From Cycas panzhihuaensis (taxonomy: Eukaryota > Cycadophyta), in assembly GCA_023213395.1 (NCBI GenBank), contig CM041465.1:111545741-111609740 (forward strand): a DNA stretch of 64,000 nt, read 5' to 3'. Shown in pieces: positions 1-10,819 of this stretch. The translations under genes were made by a program, and so were the position numbers. Position 1 is the stretch's first letter, and each line of letters opens with the position of its first letter. The notes beneath the pieces are model-generated. The model worked only from the letters and a program-made list of their open reading frames with translations, was not told where the DNA came from and ran no database searches.

Positions 1-844
1 ACCACCACCATTAGTATAGATAAGAAGAGTCATGGTGATGAGAAATAGATTGTAGTGCAAGGAAAGGAAATGGTCAAAAGAAGCTTCTATAACTCACGAT
101 AACTTAGAAAACCAACCATAGGGGATGGGAGAGCCTTGCAGATAGGCTACCGAGCCTATGGAGGGCATGCCTTATGGATGGAGGAGAGTTATCATAGCGA
201 TAGTTTGTTTAACATATTCTTAGAGTTAGTGTAGGGCTAACTAGGGACCTAAGAGATGAAGGGGATCTCATTAGGAGCCTTAGGGGATTAAACAAATAGC
301 AAAATTAAAATTAGGGCACTAGAATGGGCTAACTGAGTATAAACTCTAATAGTGTTTTGAGTGATGCAAAAATTAAGTAGAGAGGCTCATGAGAAGGGCC
401 AAAAGGAGGTGCGATAAATACGTAAAATGCTTGAAAAAGGGTACATCTAGGGGTAAAACTAGGCCTGGGCCCTAAAGGGATTAAAGATAAGCTAGAGGAG
501 ATGGTCTTGGTGTCTTTTTTATGGTAGAGAAAGGGTGTAGTACCCCAGGAAGCTGCACAAATAAAAGAAAGGTGAGGGGTGAAAATGAGATTTATTTTCA
601 TGATCCCTCATATAGATCCAAAGCTCTAGACTTCCCGCATCCTATTCTATCACTTTTTCATACACTTAAGGTAGAAGATCTAACTATTAGACCATCGCAT
701 AAAGAGAGCTCTTAAACTTAGAAGCGAGAGATGGCAGTAGTTAGACTCGATCTGGTATGTTAATTTAGGGTTTAGCCCCTCAATTTTGGTTTTTACCATC
801 AATGCTCTTTTATTATATTTTAGGCCTTTTATAGATGAATTGGG

Positions 845-1043
845 ACTCCCAATATTTATTTGAGGAGTCCTAGGCTGGGGCTCGAGACTCTGAAAAAGTT
901 GAGAGGAATACCTCCTACGAATGTTGAGGAGGGATATGGGACAAGGAGGTTCCTTATACTCATCATTGAACTCATGGTCACTCATGACGAAAAGCTCTCT
1001 ATAATTGCCTACACTAATAAGGGCAAAATATATGAGGTTTGAG
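845..1043 (-). pseudogene. Gypsy G0 protease-RT linker remnant
   Basis: The frame read on the minus strand contains an acidic segment followed by a serine/arginine-rich stretch and an RTPQ motif. It lines up with FSDDES...DEDLP...RTPL of the two plus-strand Gypsy copies. In the family this segment links aspartic protease to reverse transcriptase and has no known catalytic role. Sequence continuity across the Copia A insertion (11268 side to 1043 side) follows the intact copies, so this was one reading frame before the insertion. The frame now contains stops. Confidence 0.6.
1039..1043. repeat. Target site duplication of Copia A, left copy
   Basis: The sequence ttgag abuts the left end of the Copia A LTR and pairs with ttaag at 11268-11272. 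It is five bases long, as usual for LTR retrotransposons, with one transition between the copies. Confidence 0.7.
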
Positions 1044-1483
1044 TGATGGAAAAATAATATAGCACTAAGTAGCTCTAATACCAAATGTTGGAAATAGAAT
1101 GCAGGAGAACAGGGTAGAACACAAAATAATCTTTAATACATCAATACTTTAATACATTGTTGTTACATGAACTAAAAACTCATTATATTCAATCCATGTT
1201 GATAGAGAAGAGTAATATAAATTTCCCTATATAGGCGGTGTCTGAAGACACCAGGGTTGCACACCCCTCAATATATATAATTTTGGAGGAGGAGGGAAAC
1301 TCCTCAACCCCTGAAATTTAAATTATAATAAAATAATATTAACTTAACTCAAAGTAAACTTTAACTCAAATTAACATTAACTTACCCACACATGTTGAAC
1401 ACCCACATGTGTAAATTGAAGATGATGAAGTGTGTTCCCCTGGTTGGAAGGTGGGAGTGGAGTGATGACTATTAACTCCAACA
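1044..1483 (-). repeat. 3' LTR of Copia A
   Basis: This 440-bp LTR lies in minus orientation. On the minus strand it starts TGTTGGAGTTAATAG after the purine tract. It matches 10820-11267 along its whole length, including the 42 bases (1044-1085) left of an internal TGTTGG motif. Those 42 bases contain a PBS-like sequence (1072-1083) now trapped inside the LTR. Confidence 0.85.
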
Positions 1484-1494
1484 TTCTCCCTATT
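1484..1494 (-). other. Polypurine tract of Copia A
   Basis: The minus strand reads AATAGGGAGAA immediately before the 3' LTR start TGTTGG, the position and composition expected of the plus-strand primer. Confidence 0.7.
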
Positions 1495-1889
1495 AATGGT
1501 CATCACGAACACTTGTATCTTCTCTTTGAACTTATGAAAATTGTATTTGAAAAAACCTTTTAAAATCTGTCTCTTAACTTGATCATTATTAACTTGCTTC
1601 ATCCTTCTTGTAAATATGTCTCTTTACCATAGAGTACTGAAAAAAAAATATAAGTGAATGAAGCTGAAAAGAATCTATAAGTAGGTGAAACTTGATTTGT
1701 ACAAAGATTAATAGCTACAACTTTGAGTTTATCAACTGGAGCATTAAAAAAACTTTGAACTTGAAATTTATTTTCTGGAAACTTTGCATTGTGAACAACT
1801 GTCAAATCATCATCACTCTTCTTTATCACATCATAAGATTCATTCTCCCCCTCAAATGGAGTATAAAATTATAGTATTTTATATGTTGC
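1495..1889 (-). other. Copia A 3' internal remnant, product unknown
   Basis: On the minus strand, 1829 to 1599 is open for 76 codons (start MIKKSDDD) and a second frame continues to 1366 in the LTR. I recognise no RNase H, integrase or other family motif, although this position should hold the end of a Copia pol gene. A purine run (minus strand, near 1846-1857) resembles a Copia polypurine tract, but no matching LTR follows it. It could be a captured sequence or a badly decayed pol tail. Confidence 0.3.
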
Positions 1890-3548
1890 TACTTTGTCCA
1901 TGTGTGAAAAAATTTAGAGGTGAAGAATACAAGTTTTTAAAGCCGTTCAGCTGCCGGAATAGTCCCAGAAGCATGAAAGGCCCAAATTTTCATAAAAACT
2001 TCAAGCATCTCAGAATTTAATGAAATTTAGCATGCAAGGTCTCCTTCACTAGGGGATCATTCCTGTCTTTTGGATCAACTTCAGATTCAGCCTGTAATAG
2101 TGAGTTTTGACCGTGACAAAAAGGGTAAATTTTATGGATAAGTGATTTAAAGCACATTTATGTCTTAAGATAATTTTAAGGTAAATCTCATCAAATTTCA
2201 TCCACTGGTTAGTGAGATCTATGCAGTTTTCTCATGGTTGCTGATTTTGCCTACTCAACCTCACAAATGACCTTTTAAGGGCATTTTGAGCAATTTTTTG
2301 GCAGATTTTATATATTGTGTAGAAGGGAAAGTTAATGTACATGTCAAAATATAATTTTTAACATATTGAACTCTAGATTCTGAGATAGTTAATCTGGCAT
2401 GATTTTACTTTGATGCTTTTTCAGGTAGAAAAGTTTTTGTGCCTTTTCTGAAATCTGACTTCACAAATCTATCAGAAACGACATTATTAACACTTTTTCC
2501 TTCTGTCATAAATTTATATTTCATCATTTAGGCCTTCATATTTGTAATTTCTAAAAATTTGCCCATTTATCATTATTTGTAAATTTTGTGAAAAAATCAC
2601 AAAATAAGGCAAAATAACATGCATATAGATTTAGAAAAATCATCATTTTAGCAATAAGTTGATCTGATTTTTATCCCATTGTGGATTTTGTATCAAAATT
2701 TCTAAAATCATATTTGGAAACATTATACTAAAGCAAGGGAAACCTTGGATCGAAAGCAACATCTAGTTCTCCTACTAAATCTAGCATGCTTTTCTATTTG
2801 CACACATAGCATAAAGGATCACAAAAGTAGCAACAATAATAAATCATCACAAAAGTAGCAACAACAACAAAGCATCACAAAAGTAGCAACAACAATAAAG
2901 CAAGCACGAAAAGTAAGCAAGCACATTTGGCAAGTTTATATTTCAGTTTTCAGTTATACAGAAACATCTTACACTATTTCTAAAAGGAATCTCATCAGTA
3001 TGATCTATACCACCAATTCTTGACTTGTGCACACACTCGCCTTAGTTGAAATAGACCAAGGTTGGCTGAAGTCCAGGCCCTAAGAGAGGTGTGAGTTTCA
3101 TACTAGGTCTGGTCTTAACCGGAATAGTGGTGGAGGGATAGGTTAGCCATACCTACGGCCTCCAATCAGGGATAATCCTGATAACCATATGGGAAAACTG
3201 AAAACCTTAATGCAAGATTAAAATTAACCTAGTCCAATATCTATCATAGCTGTGGGATACGTAGTACCATTTGACTATTTGAAGGAGTTATATAGCTGCT
3301 CATTGGTGAACTGGGTGAGGACTGGGAGTACCTAGGCTCCATTGTGACTTGGATTTCATCACCAAGTGCAGGTGCGGGTATTGCGGGTGAAGGCCCTAAT
3401 CATATACTTGAAGCCTTAGGCATCAAAACCTCGCCCACATTTGGATATAAGTGAGAGGTTAGTGGCATGACACATCAGCTCTCTTTGCCAGCTCTACATT
3501 AGGCCTCATTCTTGCATCATTACTTATATTCATTTTTTTATATAATTG
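1890..3548. other. Unidentified non-coding stretch inside Copia A
   Basis: I see no coding frame here. The sequence is AT-rich from 2300 to 2900 and becomes moderately GC-rich with a different texture from 3040 to 3480, so it may be composite. It could hold LTR or leader remnants of another element, or the lost 5' LTR region of Copia B, but it matches no other LTR in the window by eye. It includes the 28-bp tandem repeat at 2818-2901. Confidence 0.3.
2818..2901. repeat. Three-copy 28-bp tandem repeat
   Basis: Three head-to-tail units of 28 bp each begin ATCACAAAAGTAGCAACAA and end in an A-rich tail. The units differ at only a few positions and have no spacers, so this is a minisatellite. Confidence 0.85.
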
Positions 3549-3680
3549 TTGAAAAATAGTTAATCATTGCTTGCTTCTCATGATAATAATCATTTCTACA
3601 TCCCTGTTGTGCCAGGTATACTAGCCACACATGTTAGTGGCACATACTTCTATCATCTCTTCTACTTCTTCATCATCACC
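3549..3680 (+). other. Copia B leader or remnant 5' LTR edge
   Basis: This short segment precedes the gag start codon at 3681. It begins with a motif resembling the B LTR start and then loses similarity. No primer-binding site is visible. It probably marks the deletion that removed the 5' LTR. Confidence 0.35.
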
Positions 3681-4620
3681 ATGTCATCTCAATTTAAGCA
3701 AAATGTTAACTGCATATTGAAAGACAAAGAAAATTGGGATATATGGTGCACTAGAATTAAAAATGCTACAAAGTATGAAGGCCTTTGGAGAGCCCACTTG
3801 TAGCCTACACCCAGCATACCATCAACGGCTAAAACATCTGCTTCCAGTGGATCTGCCCCAACAACTCCTACAGATGCTGCAACTAAACTACAATGGGAGA
3901 TAGATGATGAAAAGATTCGTACAGGAATTTTGTTAGTCATTGATCACTCCTTGTACAACTTGATAAATGAAGAGGAACATGATACAACCTGGAAGGTCCT
4001 AGAAGTTCTTAGAAAGAACTTTGATACAAAGCCAGATTTATAAATTGTTCATCTTGTTTTGAAAATGAACAAATTAAAAATGCAGAAGTGACGAGCTCAT
4101 GAGACAATAAATCTCCTTCAACCAATCAAAAAAGCAATTGACAAAGACTTTAAGACCCAATGCATCACTTGGGAATTTTTGATCCAATCATGTTTACATG
4201 TCCCCGATTATAAAAACTTGTTTGGAAGTCTTCAATCTAGTGGAACATTGAAGACACTCAACTTTGAAGCACTTGCCAAGAAGTTTATAGAATTTGACAA
4301 GACCTTTGATATAAACTTTGTAGCCTTTGACTCTCTTCCAGATGCAGCCTTTGAGGTAGAAGAAGAAGTTTACTATACAAAAAAATCAAGGTCCCTCTCA
4401 TGGCAGAGGAAATAACCAAGCAAGAGGAAGAGGAAGAAATATGGGAAATCATCCACAAGGTCAATCAATCCCTCAATCACAACCTCGATAGTTTTAAGGC
4501 TAAGGGCCACCTCAACAAAGAGTAAGACAATCAGGCCAAACCAGTACTTCTTCAGGGACTAGTAATTAAACCATTATGTGTGATCAGTGTAACCATAAAG
4601 GACACTTAGCAAAAGATTGT
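3681..4620 (+). pseudogene. Copia B gag with CCHC zinc knuckle
   Basis: The frame starts MSSQFKQNVNCILKDKENW, a typical Copia gag beginning in which an element first folds around W-x-I-W (DIWCTRI). Gag protein packages element RNA into cytoplasmic particles. A stop follows codon 40, and further stops occur near 4041 and 4090. Downstream frames keep gag-like helical text (FIEFDKTFDINF, 4285-4330). The nucleic-acid-binding knuckle CDQCNHKGHLAKDC (C-x2-C-x4-H-x4-C) is intact at 4579-4620. The start is chosen as the first ATG before the conserved W motif. The identity as Copia gag is secure; the lineage is not assigned. Confidence 0.8.
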
Positions 4621-4859
4621 AGAACTACCACTTATAAGTTGGCCAAGTTCCAACCAAAACATAGAGCTCACAATGTTGAAGAAACTTGTGAAGAATCCTT
4701 TAGTAGTGTAGGTTTTGTACAAGCACACATTCAAAGAATTGAAGGATCTTCAACATCAAAAGCCATTGACCAACCAAAGAGATACTTTGAAGCTCGGTGT
4801 GGATATATCACTTGTGAATTCCCTTCACCAATGCCAAGCCCTATTGGAATTTCCAATAG

Positions 4860-5466
4860 TATGGCTTCAATCAATGGACAGTGGATCATGGACACAGGAG
4901 CAACTCAACATATGACATGTAATCGCAGTCTATATCAAACATTTGACTCAAATGTTCATGGAGTTATTCACATGGCTGATAAATCACAATAACCTATTGA
5001 AGGAATTGGTAACATTTGCCTAAAACTCCCAGGCTTAGAAGATTTTACATGACTTGATGTCTTATATATACCCAATCTCAAACAAAACCTACTCTCTTTA
5101 TCCACACTTGTTTCTCGTGGATTTGATCTGAGTGTAACCACAAATGACCAGACTCTTAAGGTCATTCACCCTCCAACTAATCAGGTGGTTTTGACTGGAC
5201 ATCTCTCTAGAAAACTCTTTCAACTGAATGCCTCTCCATCTTCTGAAGACCATTGTGCCCAAATCCTTTATGCTAGTGAAGAATTTGCATTTAATTCCAC
5301 CTTGACCCATCCAACGTTAACACTAGAAGCTCTTTGGCATGCTCGTATGGACCATGTTCACATTGATAGACTTAGAGATCTTTCTAATACTCTTCCAAAC
5401 CTTTCAAAATTTTCCTCTAAGCCCTTTAAATGTGAAGCTTGTATCATTACCAAATCTCATCGATAA
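4860..5466 (+). pseudogene. Copia B protease and GAG-pre-integrase
   Basis: The segment WIMDTGATQHMT (4882-4917) carries the D-T-G-A active site of a retroviral-type aspartic protease. It is followed by the usual PNLKQNLLSLSTL segment, and then by the integrase N-terminal zinc-binding domain with H-x4-H-like text (HARMDHVHIDRL, from 5338) and C-x2-C (CEACIITK, about 5431-5454). In the family the protease releases Gag and Pol products, and the zinc domain helps integrase multimerise. Stops at 4990 and 5050 interrupt the frame. The protease active site itself is preserved. Confidence 0.8.
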
Positions 5467-5499
5467 CCCTTTCCCAAAAGTCAGTGGAAATCAAGCCAT

Positions 5500-6230
5500 C
5501 TATTACAATTGGTACACTCTGATTTATGCAGGCCAATACCCATTCCTTTGATAAAGGGAAAGCTATATTACATCTCTTTTATTAATGATTTTACTAGAAA
5601 AGTATGGGTAGCTTTTTTACATAAGAAAGATGAAGCATTCTGTATATTCAAGGAATTCAAAGCCCTTACTGAAAAAGAGTTAGGTTATCAACTCAAATAT
5701 CAAATATCTTCAAACTGATAATGATGTTAAATATACCTCACATGAGTTTAAAATCTACCTTCGAGACAGTGGCATCAAGCATCAAATAACAGTAGCAGGT
5801 ACCCCATAACAAAATGGAATTGCCGAGTGTATGAACAGGACAATCATGAACATGGCTCGTGCTATGCTAATATATAAAAATGTACCGAGCTATCTATGGG
5901 TTGAAGTAATCTGAATATTCGCTCATTGTATCAATGTTATTAGCCCATCAAAGGAAGTACAGTCACCTAATGAAAAGTGGTCAAAACAAGCCCCCATTGT
6001 TCACTACTTTAGAATTTTTAGCTCTACATGCTATGCCCATATTCTGGATGCAGATCGAAATAAACTCCAGCCAAGGGCACTTAAAGGCATCTTTGTTGGA
6101 TACCCTATGGATAAGAAAGGGTATAAGGTCTTCATACCTTCACAATAAAAAATCATCATTACCAGAGATGTCATTTTTACGGAGACAAAGGATCAGTTAC
6201 TTAAATTAGACTCGATAGTACCCTCACACT
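5500..6230 (+). pseudogene. Copia B integrase core
   Basis: The DDE core is readable across several frames. HSDLCRP (near 5512) holds the first Asp, TDNDVKYTS (near 5717) the second, and the segment with NGIAECMNRT (near 5815-5845) the Glu. GIFVGY (near 6092) is the usual Copia C-terminal marker. Integrase joins the cDNA to host DNA in the nucleus. A frame change near 5700 and stops near 5809 and 5911 break it. All three acidic residues can still be seen, so the decay looks moderate. Confidence 0.78.
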
Positions 6231-6689
6231 GCTACAATAATGTTATCAAGTATGATGTTCAAATTCCAAAATTTGAGGGTGGGGACAGACATAAATTACT
6301 CCAAATGTTGGAAGCTGACAATAGAGCCTTGGAGGATACAAGTTGTGACTCTGAATAAATGAGTGCACATCCAACACCATCTTTTGAAGATAACAGAGTT
6401 GACAAAGGCAAATCCATTATAGAAGAACCATCCTCTCCACCTTCAGTTGACAAAGGCAAAACAATGGTAGAAGGACCATTTTCCTCAGGCACATCAACAT
6501 CGTCCTTACAAAATAATTATTTTAACAAACATGATGAGAACCAAGAAGTTGAGGAAATGAGGACATCATTTCCAACTAGAGGATCTCGAGAAGCCCACCA
6601 GTTCAATAAGGACATACGACCATATGAGGTGGGCAAAACTAGCACTTAAAGTGCCCATAGAGCAAGGATGTAAGAATAATTATATAATG

Positions 6690-7500
6690 AGCTTGAACCA
6701 GCAGAATTACACCTTACTCTTAATGAAGAGCCCTTAACGTACTATAAAGCTGTAAAGCATACAGTTTGGAGAAACACCATGAATGAATAGTACCAATGTC
6801 TTATCAAGAATGGTACATGGGAGCTCGTTGATCTACCACTTGGCAGAAAGGTAGTTCAAAATAAATTGGTGTTAAAAAATAAACATAGATCAGACGACAC
6901 CTTTGAAAAACACAAGGCGAGGTTGGTAGCTAAAGGATTTACACAAAGGGAAGGTATCGACTACACTAAAGTCTTTGCACCTACAACCAAGTGGCCTATA
7001 ATTAGAACTCTTGTGGCCTTAGCTGCTCAACAGGGTTGGAAAATCCACCAACTTTATATTAAGACCACGTTTCTCAATGGAGATCTTGAAGAAGAAATTT
7101 ACATGGCTCAACTAGAAGGATATGAGATCAAAGGTCAAGAGCATAAGGTTTGCAGGCTCAGAAAGTCCTTGTATGGCCTTAAACAAGCCCCTCGTACTTA
7201 GTTTGCCAAGTTGTCTGAAATGATGAGGTAACTTAGATATGAGGTTTGTGACTATCAAGATATTGATGCAACATTATTCATCACGTTCTGTAAAGATAAA
7301 GTCACTTATCTCATAATCTTTGTGGATGACATGCTAGTAACGGGTCATAGTAAACATGCAATAAGCTAGCTGAAAAATGACCTTGGCAAAACGTTCAAAT
7401 TGTTTGACCTTAGTTTGATGAAATATGACTTGGAAATTGAAGTAACACAAAAGAATAGAAAATTTTTCCTCTCCTAAGAAAAATACATCAATAATCTCCT
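6690..7500 (+). pseudogene. Copia B reverse transcriptase
   Basis: The Copia RT is recognisable from W-E-L-V-D (near 6820), through KARLVAKGFTQREGIDY, the FLNGDLEEEIYM motif (near 7070-7105) and SLYGLKQAPR (near 7168-7198), to the catalytic FVDDML box at 7319-7336 with both aspartates intact. The enzyme copies the element RNA to DNA in the particle. The best open stretch is 6866-7201, ending at a TAG just after the KQAPRT motif. More stops occur near 7230, 7366 and 7476. Confidence 0.85.
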
Positions 7501-7534
7501 AACTAAGTTTTAGTTAGAAGATGTTCGACCAGTA

Positions 7535-8212
7535 ATGTTACCTATAGATCCTAATACCAGACTCTCATCTGAAGCTGATACTAGGGAGGCAAACATAACA
7601 CTTTATAAGAAACTTGTAGGTAGTCTCATCTACACTATAAATACAAGGCTAGATATTATACACTCTGTTGGCATTCTTACTTGTTACATGACAAATCCTA
7701 AGCAGAATCATTGGTAGGCAGCAGTGTGAGTGTTGAGATACCTTAATATGACTAACAAATATGGTTTGTTGTATAAACCTAATTCAGACTTCAAGCTTTA
7801 TGCATACACAGACTCAGACTTTGCAGGAGATAAAGATATAAGAAGATCTACGTCTGGGTATGTATCATTTCTTGGAACATCACCAATATCATGGAGATCC
7901 AGATGACAGAAGATAGTTGCAGATTCAACTATCGAAGTTGAATACATTGCTACTTCTGAGACTAGTAAAGAGGTGATATGGCTGAGAAAATTATTGGAAA
8001 CATTGAATATCACCCAAACAAGTCTTATGAGTCTTCATGTGGATAATCAATCAGCAATCTACATGGCGAAAAATCTTGTATTTCATGATCATACCAAACA
8101 CATAAGTACGAAAGTCCACAAGATTAGGGAACTTGTTCATGATGGCATAATTCAATTAGATTACTGCCCCACACTAGATCAAGTGGTCAATATCTTCACC
8201 AAACCGCTATAA
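7535..8212 (+). pseudogene. Copia B RNase H and pol C-terminus
   Basis: This region starts with the RT thumb segment (LYKKLVGSLIYT...RLDI). The RNase H domain then shows YTDSDFAGD (near 7803), RRSTSGYVSFLG, TSETSKEVIWL, VDNQSAIYMAKN (near 8040) and KHI-x-KVHKIRE. It ends NIFTKPL with a stop at 8210-8212, as in complete Copia elements. The Asp in DSDF, the Glu in the SxEVEY segment and the Asp in DNQSA are all visible. Internal stops, for example at 7716 and 7904, inactivate it. Confidence 0.85.
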
Positions 8213-8650
8213 AGGGTGAAATTTGAATAGTTCTGAAGGTAGCTCAATCTTAGGGCCTCCATCTTCGATTGATCAAAGAAGATGGTAACATGATCATCAT
8301 ACTCTATTCTCTTTGTGAAAACCCCATGTGGGAACGGAAGGATAATGGTTGTACTTGTTTTAAAAAATTAGAACCTATGAAAACCCAAAAGGGCATAGGG
8401 GATGACCAAACAATATATGGAGACTTAGCAGATTAAGCTACACATTTAAGCTACTTAGCTATCAGGCTACATCAAAGAACCACCTTAGCCATTTTGATTT
8501 ATAAAAGGGATTATAGATCTTAGAAAGTTCGTGGGTTTTTATTCCCCATGAGGGTTTCCCTACAAAAGTGTCATTTAGAATTTTAATATAATAATAAGGC
8601 TCAAATGAAGACCTCATAGAATAGGTTTTCTGAAAATGGCCTTCCACTCT
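8213..8650 (+). other. Copia B 3' untranslated region
   Basis: This is non-coding sequence between the pol stop and the polypurine tract. It contains a segment like the usual post-pol Copia linker (GGGCCTCCATCTTCGATTGA, near 8251). I see no further gene. Confidence 0.5.
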
Positions 8651-8659
8651 TAAGGGGGG
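8651..8659 (+). other. Polypurine tract of Copia B
   Basis: The sequence TAAGGGGGG lies directly before the 3' LTR start, the expected plus-strand primer. Confidence 0.75.
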
Positions 8660-8977
8660 TATTGAAAGAGGTTAATGTATCAAGGTCATTTGTGTAGATC
8701 AATTACGTAACCTTAGGATATATTATTAGCATTAGTCTCTTAATGGAATATACTTTATTTGCATTGAGATGTAATTTCAGGTTCATATCATTAGGTGGGA
8801 AAATCCTAATCCTAATGCTCACCCTCAATAATAAAAGGTGAAATCTCAAAGAGGGAGTCATTATCTATTCTCACCTCCAAGCTTACTCTCATATCTTGTT
8901 TCATCTTCTTTTTTATTCTCCATTGCCATTATGTGCATGTGAGTGATTTATCTCCTAGATCCATCCTTCCTTCAACA
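8660..8977 (+). repeat. 3' LTR of Copia B
   Basis: This 318-bp LTR runs from TATTGAAAGAGG (a decayed TG start) to CCTTCAACA, with short inverted ends TRTTGAARG/CTTCAACA. A TATA-like AATAATAAAAGG lies near 8828. The sequence to its right is Copia A gag on the other strand. The partner 5' LTR was not found. Confidence 0.7.
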
Positions 8978-8982
8978 TACTC

Positions 8983-9280
8983 ATCAAAAATAACATCAAA
9001 TACATTGAGGGTATCTCCCCTATAAGTAGAAATCAATACATCCTAAATTGATTTAGAAGTTGTTAATTCACAAACTTTTGAAAAGACATTATCATCAATA
9101 GTATAAAATAATAATCCTAAAACTTCATTATCTTTTCTAAAATTTTCTTTAATACTAAGATCACATTCATGTTCCAAATACTTCCAAAGATCATGTGTAA
9201 TAAAATAATCTTACATAGTCCTATGCCATAGTGAAAATTTTGCCCATCGAATATAGGAAATTGTGCCATTTTAATAAAAA
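8983..9280 (-). pseudogene. Copia A gag fragment (UBN2-type)
   Basis: On the minus strand the frame reads a Copia gag start (IFDGQNF, then HDLWKYLE) and the diagnostic end of the UBN2 gag core: a D-D-x-V-F segment, then ELTTSKSI-x-DVLISTYRGD. In the family this protein forms the particle shell. One stop (minus-strand TAG, likely from CAG) falls in the last helix and another in the WHRTM segment. The gag is cut off at 8978 by the insertion of Copia B, and its continuation is not visible on the far side. Confidence 0.65.
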
Positions 9281-9290
9281 ACTTTAGTAC

Positions 9291-10805
9291 ATAAAATGTA
9301 TGCTTTTACCAAATAAAAAAAGTCAATAAACTAATGAACATATATGATTTTAAATAAACTTTTTGAAGGAGATGTAACACCCTTTAAAAATGAGTGAACT
9401 AAATACAACCTTTATAGGTGCAATAAGGAAATAAACTTTTTAATAATGATAAATGCTTTCAATATATATATGCCTTTGGAAAGTATATGAACTAAGCATA
9501 ATAAGGAAATGATCCTTTTAATAATGATAAAAAAGTATTTTCAATAAGTGTGCCTTTCAAATAAACTTTGAAATAAAATGAATATAAGAGCAAATTTGAA
9601 TGTAATAAATATCCTATGCAAATCTGAAATAAACTTTGATGATAAAAAATAATCCTTAACTTTTTTATTCTTCAAATGAATAAATGTAATCTCTTAATGT
9701 AATAAATCTTTAGCCTTGATGATAATATATAATACTAAAACAAAAATATATATATGTATTCTCGCTTTGAAATATAAAGAATATGAAGAAACTTTTAAAC
9801 AAAAAAGTATTGTACTCCTTAAAAGAAAGGTTTAAAGGATAACCTCAAGTTGGGTAGCTTCAAAAGTATACTAAATGATGTCAGAATAATATGAAACTTT
9901 ACCAGTATGAAGATTAATAAAATATGTATCCAATGGAACTAACCGTTTTGAAAACAGGTTCCTATAAGTTAAGATTTGAATGATCCAAATGTACATACCT
10001 CTTTTTGATGCATAATAGGAGCAGAGAACTAAAAAACTTATAAAAATGTTAATAAAACTTTATAGAATTCTGTAAAAATGATCAAATATATCTTAAAGAA
10101 CTTCTTAATATATTTTTAATTGAAAATTTTGAGAAATAATACACACAAAATGTGTAATTATGGCAAGTTTAAGGTAATTAAGTACCTCTACTTTGATGCT
10201 TTTGAAAATTAGTAAAAATACATTAAAATGTATAAAACACTATGCCAGGTCCAAAAAATGGATTGAGTCTATTTCCCAACAAAACTAATGGAACTAAATT
10301 CTGATACAAAATTGAAAAGGTATAATGAAAATGGTAACTAGTACTTTTATGGTAAAAGGTTTAAAAAATGTTAAAAAAACACTAAGATGCCACATTCGGT
10401 GATTAAAATAATGATGAAAATAAATCCCAAAAAATAAAATCAAAAGTGGGTAATAAAGTTTATTGAACGTAGATCACTGTAGAATAGATCTATGTAGAAA
10501 ATAGTCACCCGATAATAAAATATAATCAATTAAAAAAATATTTTTTATAAAAAGTTAAAAAATGCTTCAAAAATGACTATTTGACTTTAAATTGACTGAA
10601 ACTGGGTCAAATCAGGTCCAAATTGATCATATAACCAGTCAAAATTAATCTAGGAAAATATTTTGATGTAATGAAACTAGTTTCATTAGAAACTGATGAC
10701 TCAATGATAATTTATGGCAAAAAAATGTCAGTTACCTTATCTAGAATAAAAAAATTTAAAAAAATAAAAAGAAAAAAGTGTTACTAAATGATGGAGCTAA
10801 ACTAA
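9291..10805 (-). other. Copia A leader, non-coding
   Basis: About 1.5 kb of very AT-rich sequence lies between the gag start and the PBS. It has no frame longer than 60 codons and no recognisable motif. It is long for a Copia leader. Confidence 0.5.
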
Positions 10806-10817
10806 GCTCTGATACCA
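10806..10817 (-). other. Primer-binding site of Copia A
   Basis: The minus-strand sequence TGGTATCAGAGC is the usual plant Copia primer site, complementary to the 3' end of initiator tRNA-Met. It lies two bases from the LTR end, where first-strand synthesis would be primed. Confidence 0.85.
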
Positions 10818-10819
10818 AA

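Larger units (their letters stand above)
1..1043 (-). mobile_element. Gypsy element G0, 3' internal part
   Basis: On the minus strand this is the downstream piece of the Gypsy element whose gag lies at 11268-14660. Read in minus direction, 1043 to about 845 matches the acidic protease-RT linker of the intact copies (compare 25180-25270 and 39340-39440). From about 830 to 1 it matches the sequence just upstream of the second RNase H in the intact copies (about 31640-32385 and 45858-46625). RT, RNase H, integrase and the antisense gene, about 6 kb in the relatives, are therefore missing. The window begins about eight codons into the second RNase H (MTLLIYTN-like start, compare 32382). The element is interrupted at 1043 by Copia A. 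No open frame survives. The match to the other copies is clear, but they differ at many positions. Confidence 0.72.
3549..8977 (+). mobile_element. Copia element B, nested in Copia A
   Basis: This is a plus-strand Copia element with gag, CCHC finger, protease, GAG-pre-integrase, integrase, RT and RNase H in the canonical Copia order, followed by a polypurine tract and a 318-bp 3' LTR. To its right, minus-strand Copia A gag sequence begins at once, so B is inserted in A. The 5' end is uncertain: a TGTTGAAAAATAG motif at 3549 resembles the first bases of the 3' LTR, but the match stops within about 20 bp and no PBS is seen. The 5' LTR is therefore deleted or unrecognisable. Stops and a few frameshifts make the element inactive. 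Confidence 0.8.

Noticed and set aside
1086-1483. LTR of Copia A starting at the internal TGTTGGAAAT
   Set aside because: Similarity between the two LTRs continues a further 42 bp to 1044, and only the longer form gives matching 5-mers outside.
1846-1857. A purine run on the minus strand read as the polypurine tract of a further element
   Set aside because: No LTR-like sequence follows it and no partner LTR was found; Copia A has a better tract at 1484-1494.
2818-2901. Repeat units of 28 bp suggest a CRISPR array
   Set aside because: The units are directly adjacent with no spacers and lie within plant retroelement sequence; this is a minisatellite.
8978-8982. tactc as a target duplication of Copia B
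   Set aside because: The left end of Copia B is not defined, so no partner 5-mer could be identified.
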